The position numbers and the translations under genes were made by a program. This document shows positions 52,621-61,343 of a DNA stretch of 64,000 nucleotides, one piece after another (position 1 is the stretch's first letter; each line of letters opens with the position of its first letter). The notes under the pieces were generated by a model that was not told the origin of the DNA, ran no database searches, and saw nothing but the letters and a program-made list of their open reading frames with translations. This stretch comes from Ruminococcaceae bacterium AB4001. GTDB taxonomy: Bacteria > Bacillota > Clostridia > Saccharofermentanales > Saccharofermentanaceae. The stretch lies in contig JHXJ01000008.1 in assembly GCA_000621765.1 (NCBI GenBank), positions 61,305 to 125,304 on the forward strand, in the 5' to 3' direction.

Positions 52621-54045
52621 ATGTATTCTTATGACGACGAACCTATCTGTGCCTGCTCCACGCCGGCCGGAATCTCAGGAATAGCGGTTATCCGCGTCTC
52701 GGGTAACGGCTGTGGAAAACTTGCCGATAAATGTTCCGTCATTCTGAGAAGCAGCGGTGATTATTCCAGGCTCTCAGAGATCCCGGGTTATACATGTGCC
52801 TTCGGATATGTAAAAGATCCCTCTAACGGCGAAAAGGTCGATGAGGTCATCTTTACACGCTTTGAAGCGCCTCATTCATATACCGGCGAAGAGATGGTTG
52901 AGATCTCTTCCCATGGTTCCGGCGCGGTCAAGCAGGAGATACTTAAGTGCCTCGGCATGTCCGGAATAAGAATGGCTTATCCGGGAGAATTTTCGAGACG
53001 CGCATTCATAAACGGCAAGATGAGCCTTGCTTCGGCAGAGGCCGTAATGGATGTCATCAATTCTGAGACTGAAAGACAGCTCGAAGCGGCCGGAAGCCTT
53101 ATGTCCGGTAAGCTCGCTGAAGAGATCAGGTCGATTGAGCAGAACCTTTATGATCAGGCAGCTATGCTTGAGACATTTACCGAATTCGATACTGAAGATG
53201 ACGAAGCTGAAGAAGCAGCCAGGCTTGAGACCGTAAAAGATAATCTCAGCGACTGCCACGACAGGCTTACCGCGCTCTGCAAAGGATACGGCAAGGGAAG
53301 GATCTTATCTGAGAGACTCCGTGTCGCTCTCCTAGGTCTCCCGAACAGCGGAAAGAGTACTTTGCTCAATACTCTTACAGGATTTGACAGAGCAATAGTT
53401 ACAGAGGTTGCCGGAACCACCAGAGATACTATAGAGGTCCAGGTCAACATCAACGGAATTCCCGTTACTCTCATAGATACCGCAGGCATCAGAGAGACCG
53501 ACGACATTATCGAGACTATCGGCATTGGTAAGGCATTTGAAGCAGGCAGGGGAGCAGACATGGTCTTCTACATGATCCCGCCCGACATGACTGCCGACGA
53601 AGCATATTCCGGCGTCCAGGCCATTTGCGAAGACTGTGATTCGGTTACTGCCGTATTCTCGAAAAGCGATGCAGGTGAAAATCCTGACAGGGAAGAGATA
53701 GAGAAGAAACTTGGCACCTTAGGCATCAGCAAGTTCATTTCCATAAGTGCGGAAGAAGATCTTAATATCGACCAGCTTGAAGATACGATCATCGACTACT
53801 ATCAGGAACTGGGCGGCGGCGCGTCAGAAGGTCTTCTCATAACCAACAGCAGACATTATTCCAAGTTTGCCAAGGCAACGAAAAAGCTCTCGCTCGCATT
53901 GGATGCTTTAGATAACAATCTGGGAACAGAAGTGTGTGCATCAGCATTAAGAGCCTGCCTCGATGAGATCGGAGAGGTAACAGGCAAGACCGTATCCGCT
54001 ACTCTTGCAGACACGATCTTCTCAAGATTTTGCATAGGTAAATAA
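52621..54045 (+). CDS. mnmE: tRNA uridine-5-carboxymethylaminomethyl modification GTPase MnmE
   Basis: 474 residues. N-terminal formyl-THF-binding domain (CACSTPAGISGIAVIRVSG, EMVEISSHGSG), central G domain with GLPNSGKSTLLN (about 237-248), TTRDT and DTAGIRE, FSKSD, and the C-terminal FCIGK with the essential cysteine. It acts with MnmG on wobble U34 of several tRNAs. Its stop abuts the mnmG ATG directly. Confidence 0.97.
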   Translation: MYSYDDEPICACSTPAGISGIAVIRVSGNGCGKLADKCSVILRSSGDYSRLSEIPGYTCAFGYVKDPSNGEKVDEVIFTRFEAPHSYTGEEMVEISSHGSGAVKQEILKCLGMSGIRMAYPGEFSRRAFINGKMSLASAEAVMDVINSETERQLEAAGSLMSGKLAEEIRSIEQNLYDQAAMLETFTEFDTEDDEAEEAARLETVKDNLSDCHDRLTALCKGYGKGRILSERLRVALLGLPNSGKSTLLNTLTGFDRAIVTEVAGTTRDTIEVQVNINGIPVTLIDTAGIRETDDIIETIGIGKAFEAGRGADMVFYMIPPDMTADEAYSGVQAICEDCDSVTAVFSKSDAGENPDREEIEKKLGTLGISKFISISAEEDLNIDQLEDTIIDYYQELGGGASEGLLITNSRHYSKFAKATKKLSLALDALDNNLGTEVCASALRACLDEIGEVTGKTVSATLADTIFSRFCIGK

Positions 54046-55980
54046 ATGACTATCCTTGAGGCATTAGAGCTCGATACTAGCTTTGAAGCGGGAACATTTG
54101 ACGTTGCCGTTGTTGGAGCTGGCCATGCGGGCTGCGAAGCTGCGCATGCGGCTGCTAAATTGGGTCTCAACACGATACTGTTCACGCTTTCGCTGGACAG
54201 CCTTGCAAATCTTCCGTGCAACCCTTCGATCGGAGGTACTTCCAAAGGCCAGCTCGTAAGAGAGATAGATGCCTTGGGCGGCATCATGGGCATCATGGCG
54301 GACAGATGCGCCGTGCAGATGAGAATGCTCAACAGATCAAAGGGCCCGGCGGTCTATTCTCCGAGAGCTCAGGAAGACAGACAGATGTATTCCATGGAGA
54401 TGCGCTACTACCTGGAAAACCTCCCTAACCTCACATTAAAGCAGGCTCACATAACAGAGCTCTTAACTGATGAGGACGGTAATGTTGCGGGCGTAATGAC
54501 CGAAGGCAAAGCCGTATACAGGGCTCGAGCCGTGGTTATCTGTTCCGGAACATATATGGAAGCCAGGATAATCAGGGGAGAAGTTATCACGGAGAGCGGT
54601 CCTGACGGACTTCCGAGATCCGTTGGTCTTTCTTCATCCCTTAATTCACTGGGCGTTCCGCTCTTAAGATTTAAAACGGGAACTCCCGTAAGAGTCAATT
54701 CCAACTCGGTCGATTTTTCGCAGATGACAAGACAGGACGGAGAAGACGATATCCCGCCGTTCTCATACAGAAACGAGATGGAGGGAAAGCTCCCTGCTCC
54801 CGTAGAAGAGCAGATCCCATGCTGGTCTATCTGGACGACTGAAGAAACACGCAAAGTAATATCAGACAACATGGACAGATCACCGCTCTACAGCGGCGAG
54901 ATCAAAGGCGTAGGCCCCAGATACTGTCCTTCAATCGAAGATAAGTTCATGAGGTTCAAGGACAAGACGAGGCACCAGATCTTCGTTGAGCCCATGGGCC
55001 GTCATACCAACGAGATGTATCTGCAGGGATTTTCGACGAGCCTTCCTGAAGAAATACAGGAGAAGATGGTAAAGTCACTGCCCGGCCTTGCAAATGCGAA
55101 GATCCAGAGAGCTGCATATGCGATCGAATACGATCTCGTAGATCCGCTGTCCATAAAGGCGAGCCTTGAGTCAAAGGTCGTTCCGGGTCTTTTCACCGCA
55201 GGACAGATCAACGGTTCATCAGGCTATGAGGAAGCAGCTGCACAGGGTATCGTGGCAGGAATCAATGCAGCCATGAAGCTCCTCGGAAAAGAAGCTGTCA
55301 TCATCGACAGATCGCAGGGCTACATCGGCGTTCTCATAGATGACCTCGTTACCAAGGGAACCAATGAGCCTTACCGTATGATGACATCCCGCGCCGAATA
55401 CAGGCTGTTCCTAAGGCAGGACAACGCGGACGAGAGACTTACTCCGATAGGTCATGAGATCGGACTTATAAGCGATGATGTTTTCGAGAAGTTCGAAAAG
55501 AAGGTCGAAGCAATAGCGCAAGAGACCGAGAGACTTAAGAAGACTTACGTAGCTCCTACGGAAGAACTGGGAGCTTTACTTGATACATGCAACCAGACAC
55601 TGCCTAAATCAGGCGAGAGCCTTGCAGACCTTATCAAGCGTCCTGGCGTTACTTACGATCTTTTGGCACCTGTCGACAAGGACAGAAAGCCGCTTGCAAG
55701 AAACATTAAGTTTGCCTGTGAGACCAACATCAAATACGAAGGCTACCTGTCGCTCGAGAAAGAGAAGATAGAGAAATTCAAGAACTTAGAGAAGATCAGG
55801 ATCCCTGAGGATATCGATTATTCGCTCATCAAGGGACTTAGGATAGAAGCCACGCAGAAGCTTACTAAGATGAAGCCTGAGAACGTGGGCAGGGCATCCA
55901 GAATATCAGGCGTATCGCCTGCAGACTGCGAAGTGCTGCTGGTTTATCTCGAACAGAGAAGGAGACAGAATAATGGCTGA
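54046..55980 (+). CDS. mnmG: tRNA uridine-5-carboxymethylaminomethyl modification enzyme MnmG
   Basis: 644 residues. FAD-binding DVAVVGAGHAGCEAAHAAAKLG near residues 19-40, NPSIGGTSKGQLVREIDALGG, catalytic-region cysteine in YCPSIEDK, and AGQINGSSGYEEAAAQG. Partner of MnmE. The N-terminus is about 12 residues longer than most. The end overlaps rsmG by 8 bases. Confidence 0.97.
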   Translation: MTILEALELDTSFEAGTFDVAVVGAGHAGCEAAHAAAKLGLNTILFTLSLDSLANLPCNPSIGGTSKGQLVREIDALGGIMGIMADRCAVQMRMLNRSKGPAVYSPRAQEDRQMYSMEMRYYLENLPNLTLKQAHITELLTDEDGNVAGVMTEGKAVYRARAVVICSGTYMEARIIRGEVITESGPDGLPRSVGLSSSLNSLGVPLLRFKTGTPVRVNSNSVDFSQMTRQDGEDDIPPFSYRNEMEGKLPAPVEEQIPCWSIWTTEETRKVISDNMDRSPLYSGEIKGVGPRYCPSIEDKFMRFKDKTRHQIFVEPMGRHTNEMYLQGFSTSLPEEIQEKMVKSLPGLANAKIQRAAYAIEYDLVDPLSIKASLESKVVPGLFTAGQINGSSGYEEAAAQGIVAGINAAMKLLGKEAVIIDRSQGYIGVLIDDLVTKGTNEPYRMMTSRAEYRLFLRQDNADERLTPIGHEIGLISDDVFEKFEKKVEAIAQETERLKKTYVAPTEELGALLDTCNQTLPKSGESLADLIKRPGVTYDLLAPVDKDRKPLARNIKFACETNIKYEGYLSLEKEKIEKFKNLEKIRIPEDIDYSLIKGLRIEATQKLTKMKPENVGRASRISGVSPADCEVLLVYLEQRRRQNNG

Positions 55981-56839
55981 CGGTTTGTTCCCCAAAAGAA
56001 AGCCTCTTACAAAAGCTGATATACAGCGCCTGAAGGAAAGCCTTCCCAAGAAGGTCGAGATAAACTCTGAAGGAACAAAGATCACGGAGCATGAAGAGGA
56101 AGTAACCGACGTTGCTCCCATTTTGGAGTCCCACAAGGATGAGATAAGCGTTCCTCTGTCCGCTGAAGAGATTAGGGCTTTCCAGATCTACGCATCGATG
56201 CTCAAGGAAAAGAACAAGGTCATGAACCTTACCGCCGTTGACGACGATAAGGGAATTGCCATGAAGCATTTTATTGACTCCCTGACGCTCTGTCCTTACA
56301 TAAGAGAAGAAGAGGCAAGGGCGAAGAAGGAGAACCTTACGTTCGTTGATGTCGGCACAGGAGCCGGTTTCCCGGGACTTCCGGTCAAGATCTCCTGTCC
56401 GGAGCTTTCCGTAACGCTCATGGATTCGCTTGATAAGCGCCTCAAGTTCCTGGATGAGGTCATTACCGCATTAGAGCTTAAGGACTGCTCTACGGTGCAT
56501 TCCAGGGCCGAAGACGCGGGCAGGAACAAGAAGTTCAGGGAGAAGTACGACATCGTTACCGCAAGAGCCGTAGCAAGACTCTCCGTTCTTGCAGAATACT
56601 GCCTGCCGCTGGTTAAGGTCGGAGGCGTATTCCTTGCCATGAAGGCTCATTCCGAAGAAGAGGAGAAAGAGGCTACGAAGGCCATAGCTCTTCTGGGCGG
56701 CACCATCGAGAAGACTGATTCGTTCAAGCTTGCCGGATCTGACATGGAGAGATCGATAATCGTAGTCCGTAAGATCCGCCCCACGCCTGCAAGATTCCCA
56801 AGAAAAGCGGGCACACCTTCCAAAACCCCGATAGTCTGA
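55973..56839 (+). CDS. rsmG: 16S rRNA (guanine-527-N7)-methyltransferase RsmG
   Basis: 288 residues, about 45 longer than usual owing to a charged N-terminal segment before the core (which starts near EEIRAFQIYASMLKEKNKVMNLTA). SAM loop FVDVGTGAGFPGLPVKI and the motif TARAVARLSVLAEYCLPLV are diagnostic. Loss of RsmG gives low-level streptomycin resistance in other bacteria. No clear terminator follows; gyrA has its own promoter. Confidence 0.95.
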   Translation: MADGLFPKRKPLTKADIQRLKESLPKKVEINSEGTKITEHEEEVTDVAPILESHKDEISVPLSAEEIRAFQIYASMLKEKNKVMNLTAVDDDKGIAMKHFIDSLTLCPYIREEEARAKKENLTFVDVGTGAGFPGLPVKISCPELSVTLMDSLDKRLKFLDEVITALELKDCSTVHSRAEDAGRNKKFREKYDIVTARAVARLSVLAEYCLPLVKVGGVFLAMKAHSEEEEKEATKAIALLGGTIEKTDSFKLAGSDMERSIIVVRKIRPTPARFPRKAGTPSKTPIV

Positions 56840-56892
56840 TAATAGGACATTTGTGCTTTATATTATAATATTACGTGCGCGTGTGCGTATAG

Positions 56893-56904
56893 TTATGGTA
56901 TAAT
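56893..56904 (+). promoter_or_regulatory. extended -10 promoter of gyrA
   Basis: TATGGTATAAT contains TGn before a perfect TATAAT (56899-56904). No good -35 box is seen at 17 bases. The leader is about 78 nt. Confidence 0.65.
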
Positions 56905-56988
56905 ACTTCAGTTTGTAGAAATATATCTATTAACTAAAGTATTCTATATTTCCCGCAAAGACTTGCGTTTAGCGGGCGGAGGCGACAA

Positions 56989-59730
56989 ATGGCAGACAGC
57001 GACGACAAGAAACAGGCCAGGCTTCAACAGGAAGCCGAGATGGACGAAGTATTCAAGTCAGAACAGACCACAATAGTTCCGGTTGACTTAGACGGGGAGA
57101 TGAAGAAGTCCTTCATCGACTACGCGATGTCGGTTATCTCCGACCGTGCTCTCCCTGATATCAGAGACGGTCTTAAGCCGGTTCACAGAAGAATCCTTTA
57201 TTCGATGTTCACACAGGGTTTTACTCCCGATAAGCCGTACCGTAAGTGCGCTACTACGATCGGTGACGTTTTGGGACGTTTCCACCCTCACGGCGACGCA
57301 TCGGTTTACGATGCCCTCGTTAGACTTGCACAGGATTTCTCGCTGAGACATCCGCTGGTTGACGGTCACGGTAACTTCGGTTCATTGGACGGAGACCCGC
57401 CGGCAGCTTACCGTTATACTGAGGCAAGGCTTGAGAAGATCGCTCTCGAGATGATGAGAGACATCAACAAGAATACCGTTGATTTCAGACCTAACTTCGA
57501 TGAACACGAGATGGAGCCTGTATCGCTTCCTTCACGTTTCCCGAACTTCCTCGTAAACGGCGCCGTAGGTATCGCCGTTGGTATGGCTACCAATATTCCG
57601 CCGCACAATCTCGGTGAGGTTATCGACGGCTGCATCATGATGATGGATAACCCTGACGTAACTGTCGATGAACTCATGACAGTCGTTAAGGGACCTGACT
57701 TCCCGACAGGCGGTGCCATTCTCGGTACATCAGGTATCAGAGAGGCATATCTCACAGGTAAGGGCCGTATCGTTGTACGTGCTCATGCCGAGATCGAAGA
57801 GCACGCAGGCAAGACAAGGATCATCGTTCACGACATTCCTTACGCAGTCAACAAGGCAAGACTCATCGAGCGTATGGCTGATCTCGTTAAGGAGAAGAAG
57901 GTTGAGGGCATCTCCGGATTAAGAGATGAATCCGACCGTAACGAACAGGTACGTATCGTCATCGAGCTCAAGAAGGATGCCAATGCGGATGTCGTTCTTA
58001 ACCAGCTTTACAAGAACTGCTCTTTGCAGGATGCTTGCTGCGCTAACATGCTCGCGCTCGTACCGGATGCTGATGGCAAGCTCGAGCCTAAGCTCGTTGG
58101 TCTGAGAGAAGCGCTCCATTACTACATCCTTCACCAGGAGGACGTTGTTACACGCCGTACACAGTACGATCTCGAAAAGGATGAGGCCAAGAAGCACATC
58201 GATGAAGGTCTCCTCATCGCTATGGATTACATCGATGAGATCATTGCCATCATCAGATCATCCCGTACCGAAGCAGAAGCTAAGGTCCGTATGTGCGAAA
58301 GATTCGGCCTTTCTGACAAGCAGGCACAGCACATCGTAGACATGAGACTCGGACGTCTCACCGGACTTGAGAGAGAGAAGCTCGAAGCCGAGATCAAGGC
58401 TCTCACTGAAGAGATCGAATACTTCAGAAGAGTTCTCTCTGACAAGGACCTCTTGGACAGCATCATCAAGACGGAGATGACTGAGATCAAGAATAAATTC
58501 GCTACACCGAGAGTGTCAGAGATCATCAACGGTTCTTTCGAAGATATCGATGACGAGTCACTTATCGCTGAAGAGAATATCGTTGTTACTCTTACTCATT
58601 TCGGCTACATCAAGCGCCAGAGAGTAGATACATACAAGGCACAGCACAGAGGCGGAAGAGGCATCTCAGGCCAGTCCACACGTGAGGAAGACTATATCGA
58701 GAAGATTATTACGACTACGACTCACAAGTTCCTTCTCTGCTTCACCAACACAGGACGTGTATTTAAGATCAAGGGTTACAAGATCCCTGAGACAACATCA
58801 CGTTCCGCAAGAGGTACTGCGCTGGTCAACCTCCTGAACCTCAATGACGGAGAGACCATAAGGAACATCATCCCGATCGACAGCTTCGAAGAAGATCTCT
58901 ATCTCACAACTGTTACGAGATTCGGCGTCATCAAGAAGACTTCGATCGACAAATATGCAAACATCAATAAGAACGGTCTTATCGCTACTAAGATCCGTGA
59001 GGGAGACAGCGTCGTAGCAGTCCAGCTTACCAGAGCAGGACAGGAAGTCATCGTTGTTTCCGCGGCAGGTAAGTCCGTAAGATTCAACTCTGACGATGCA
59101 CGTGACATGGGCCGTGGCGCTACCGGCGTCCGCGCAATGAGACTTGCAGATGATGATGAAGTAGTCGGCATGGAGCCTGTTGATCCTTCACGTGAGATCC
59201 TCGTTATCTCCGAAAAGGGTTACGGTAAGCGTTCCAAGATCGATGATTACCGCGTACAGTCAAGAGGCGGTAAGGGAATCATCACATATAAGGTTTCCGA
59301 GAAGACCGGAAGACTCTGCGGTACAGTTTCCGTTACTGATGATGACGATCTCCTCATCATCACGAGCCAGGGTGTTATCATCAGAGTCCGTGCAAATGAG
59401 ATTCCTACGCTCTCAAGAGCTACGTCAGGTGTTAAACTTATGAAGTCAAACAATGCTCTTGTAGTTGACTTCGCTCTTACCGACAGGGAAGAGGAAGAAC
59501 CTGAAGAGATTGAGGGAGAATCTGTGGTTACTGATGAAGAAGGTTCAAAGGTAATCGTTGAAGCAGATGAGACGACGATCGATCCGGAGACAGGACTCAG
59601 TCCTAATGCGGCCAGAGTAGCTGAATTCGCAGACACTCTTGCAGCCGAGATAGAAGCTGAGGATATCGCAGTCAGTGAAGACGACGATGATGACAGCTCC
59701 GGCAAGACTGATGAGGATGATGATATCTGA
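56989..59730 (+). CDS. gyrA: DNA gyrase subunit A
   Basis: 913 residues. The breakage-reunion domain has DYAMSVISDRALPDIRDGLKPVHRR, the quinolone region HPHGDASVYDALVRLAQ (residues 100-115) and the catalytic Tyr143 in YRYTEARL. The C-terminal pinwheel carries a GyrA box QHRGGRG, with His in place of the usual Arg or Lys at position 2, which favours gyrase over topoisomerase IV. The position equivalent to E. coli Ser83 is Ala104 here. The last ~75 residues are very acidic. gyrB is not in the window. The stop overlaps dacF by one base. Confidence 0.94.
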   Translation: MADSDDKKQARLQQEAEMDEVFKSEQTTIVPVDLDGEMKKSFIDYAMSVISDRALPDIRDGLKPVHRRILYSMFTQGFTPDKPYRKCATTIGDVLGRFHPHGDASVYDALVRLAQDFSLRHPLVDGHGNFGSLDGDPPAAYRYTEARLEKIALEMMRDINKNTVDFRPNFDEHEMEPVSLPSRFPNFLVNGAVGIAVGMATNIPPHNLGEVIDGCIMMMDNPDVTVDELMTVVKGPDFPTGGAILGTSGIREAYLTGKGRIVVRAHAEIEEHAGKTRIIVHDIPYAVNKARLIERMADLVKEKKVEGISGLRDESDRNEQVRIVIELKKDANADVVLNQLYKNCSLQDACCANMLALVPDADGKLEPKLVGLREALHYYILHQEDVVTRRTQYDLEKDEAKKHIDEGLLIAMDYIDEIIAIIRSSRTEAEAKVRMCERFGLSDKQAQHIVDMRLGRLTGLEREKLEAEIKALTEEIEYFRRVLSDKDLLDSIIKTEMTEIKNKFATPRVSEIINGSFEDIDDESLIAEENIVVTLTHFGYIKRQRVDTYKAQHRGGRGISGQSTREEDYIEKIITTTTHKFLLCFTNTGRVFKIKGYKIPETTSRSARGTALVNLLNLNDGETIRNIIPIDSFEEDLYLTTVTRFGVIKKTSIDKYANINKNGLIATKIREGDSVVAVQLTRAGQEVIVVSAAGKSVRFNSDDARDMGRGATGVRAMRLADDDEVVGMEPVDPSREILVISEKGYGKRSKIDDYRVQSRGGKGIITYKVSEKTGRLCGTVSVTDDDDLLIITSQGVIIRVRANEIPTLSRATSGVKLMKSNNALVVDFALTDREEEEPEEIEGESVVTDEEGSKVIVEADETTIDPETGLSPNAARVAEFADTLAAEIEAEDIAVSEDDDDDSSGKTDEDDDI

Positions 59731-61166
59731 TGAATATCTTTAAGAAGGCAGTTTTAAAGTTAAGAACCGCGGCGGCATTTACCGCTGCGGCTCTTCTTGT
59801 TTGTTCTGTTGTTGTTTTCGCTCTTCCGGCAAAGACTGTATCTGCCGATGTCGGACAGCCGGACATCCCTGTTCCCGCGCTGAGCGACGTTCACTGTGCA
59901 TCTTACTGCGTATACGACAAGACAACCGGTTATATAGTCATCAGCATGAATCCTGAAGACCGTATATATCCTGCCTCAATGACAAAGATAATGACATGCA
60001 TGCTGAGTCTCGAATATCTTGATACTTCAGCAAAGATCACGGTCAGCGCTTCAGCACTGGCAGACCTCGATTACGATTCATCGCTTATGGGAGTGCTTGA
60101 AGGAGAAAAGGTAAAAGTCAGCGAACTCCTGTACGGTCTGATGCTTCCTTCAGGAAACGATGCCGCAAATGCACTGGGTGAAGGCTGCATTGATGCATTC
60201 TTCCAGAAGTATCCGGCAGGCGGATCTACGATGAATAAGGACGGAGTAAACGCCCAGTATCTTCTCGATACCCTGAAAGATACCCAGGAGCACATTCTTT
60301 CATCGCGCAAGCTCGAGGCTTTCGCTGCATTGATGAATCTCCGTGCAGATACGCTTGGATGTAAGGGCACTCATTTCGTTAACGCGTGCGGACTTCCTGA
60401 CGACAACCACTACACAACCGCTTATGATCTTACCCTGATCATGGCAGCAGCATCAGAGTTCGAAGATTTCAACACGCTTATCAGCGCGCCCTCACATGTT
60501 TTCGTTGCCACCAACAGACATAAGTCTGATGCGTGGAGTTATGTAAAGAATTCCAATTATCTCTTATACGATCCCTGGCTCGCATCGAAAACAGCCAACG
60601 GCACCGATTCGCATCTTTCCGCGGTCATCGGAGGCAAGACGGGTACTACATCTCAGGCCGGCAAGGGACTTACGATCTACACAGTAAATGAGAACGGTCA
60701 TGAACTCATGATCTCTATCTGCGGTATCCCTCAGGAATATTATTTCTATACAACTATGTATCTTGCATCGGTTACGGCATACGGAAATCTTGCATGCTGG
60801 GAATCTGATCCGGTTACAAGAGTATACGGAACGACAGGTGACTACAGATGGGTCAATGCTCCTGCATCGGAGCAGCCCGTATTTGACCCGCTTATAAATC
60901 CCGGCGACGAACCCGGTGACAATATAGTTGTCACGGATACTCCGGCGCCTACTCCCGCGGAGGAAGATGACGGCGGCGAAGAACCTGAAGCAGTGCCTCA
61001 GACATCGATCGAACTGTTTGTTAAACAGAATCCTGTAGTATCAGGAGTTATAGGCGGTTTGATGCTTCTCATAATGGCGCTTAATGTAGTGCTGTGGGTA
61101 CGCATCAACAAGATCAAGCATGCAGCTGAGATCAATGCCAAAAAGAAGAAAGGCAAAAGGAAATAA
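59730..61166 (+). CDS. dacF: D-alanyl-D-alanine carboxypeptidase, S11 family
   Basis: 478 residues. Signal peptide of about 39 residues, then the penicillin-binding-protein motifs SMTK (Ser83-Lys86), SGN in LPSGNDAAN, and KTGTT. A proline- and acid-rich linker leads to a C-terminal membrane segment (about 432-455) and a lysine-rich tail, so it is anchored at both or one end. It trims the terminal D-Ala of peptidoglycan. TGATG overlap with gyrA, an uncommon coupling. Confidence 0.93.
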   Translation: MNIFKKAVLKLRTAAAFTAAALLVCSVVVFALPAKTVSADVGQPDIPVPALSDVHCASYCVYDKTTGYIVISMNPEDRIYPASMTKIMTCMLSLEYLDTSAKITVSASALADLDYDSSLMGVLEGEKVKVSELLYGLMLPSGNDAANALGEGCIDAFFQKYPAGGSTMNKDGVNAQYLLDTLKDTQEHILSSRKLEAFAALMNLRADTLGCKGTHFVNACGLPDDNHYTTAYDLTLIMAAASEFEDFNTLISAPSHVFVATNRHKSDAWSYVKNSNYLLYDPWLASKTANGTDSHLSAVIGGKTGTTSQAGKGLTIYTVNENGHELMISICGIPQEYYFYTTMYLASVTAYGNLACWESDPVTRVYGTTGDYRWVNAPASEQPVFDPLINPGDEPGDNIVVTDTPAPTPAEEDDGGEEPEAVPQTSIELFVKQNPVVSGVIGGLMLLIMALNVVLWVRINKIKHAAEINAKKKKGKRK

Positions 61167-61193
61167 TATTCCATAAGATAAGTAATACTATAC

Positions 61194-61230
61194 ACGGCTG
61201 TCCTGAGTTAACAGGGCGGCCGTTTTGTTT
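61194..61230 (+). terminator. intrinsic terminator after dacF
   Basis: ACGGC (61194-61198) with GCCGT (61219-61223) and an inner CCTG/CAGG, then TTTTGTTT. Confidence 0.85.
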
Positions 61231-61269
61231 CCGGAAAGAAAAATATCAAAAAATGGTACAAAAGGGTGA

Positions 61270-61298
61270 TTATCAATATGCACGGGGAAACATATAAT
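61270..61298 (+). promoter_or_regulatory. promoter of the cell-wall-binding repeat protein gene
   Basis: TTATCA (61270-61275), 17 bases, TATAAT (61293-61298). Confidence 0.65.
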
Positions 61299-61343
61299 TA
61301 AAAGATATGGTGATAACTTTATTGGCAGAAAGGGAATCAAAAT

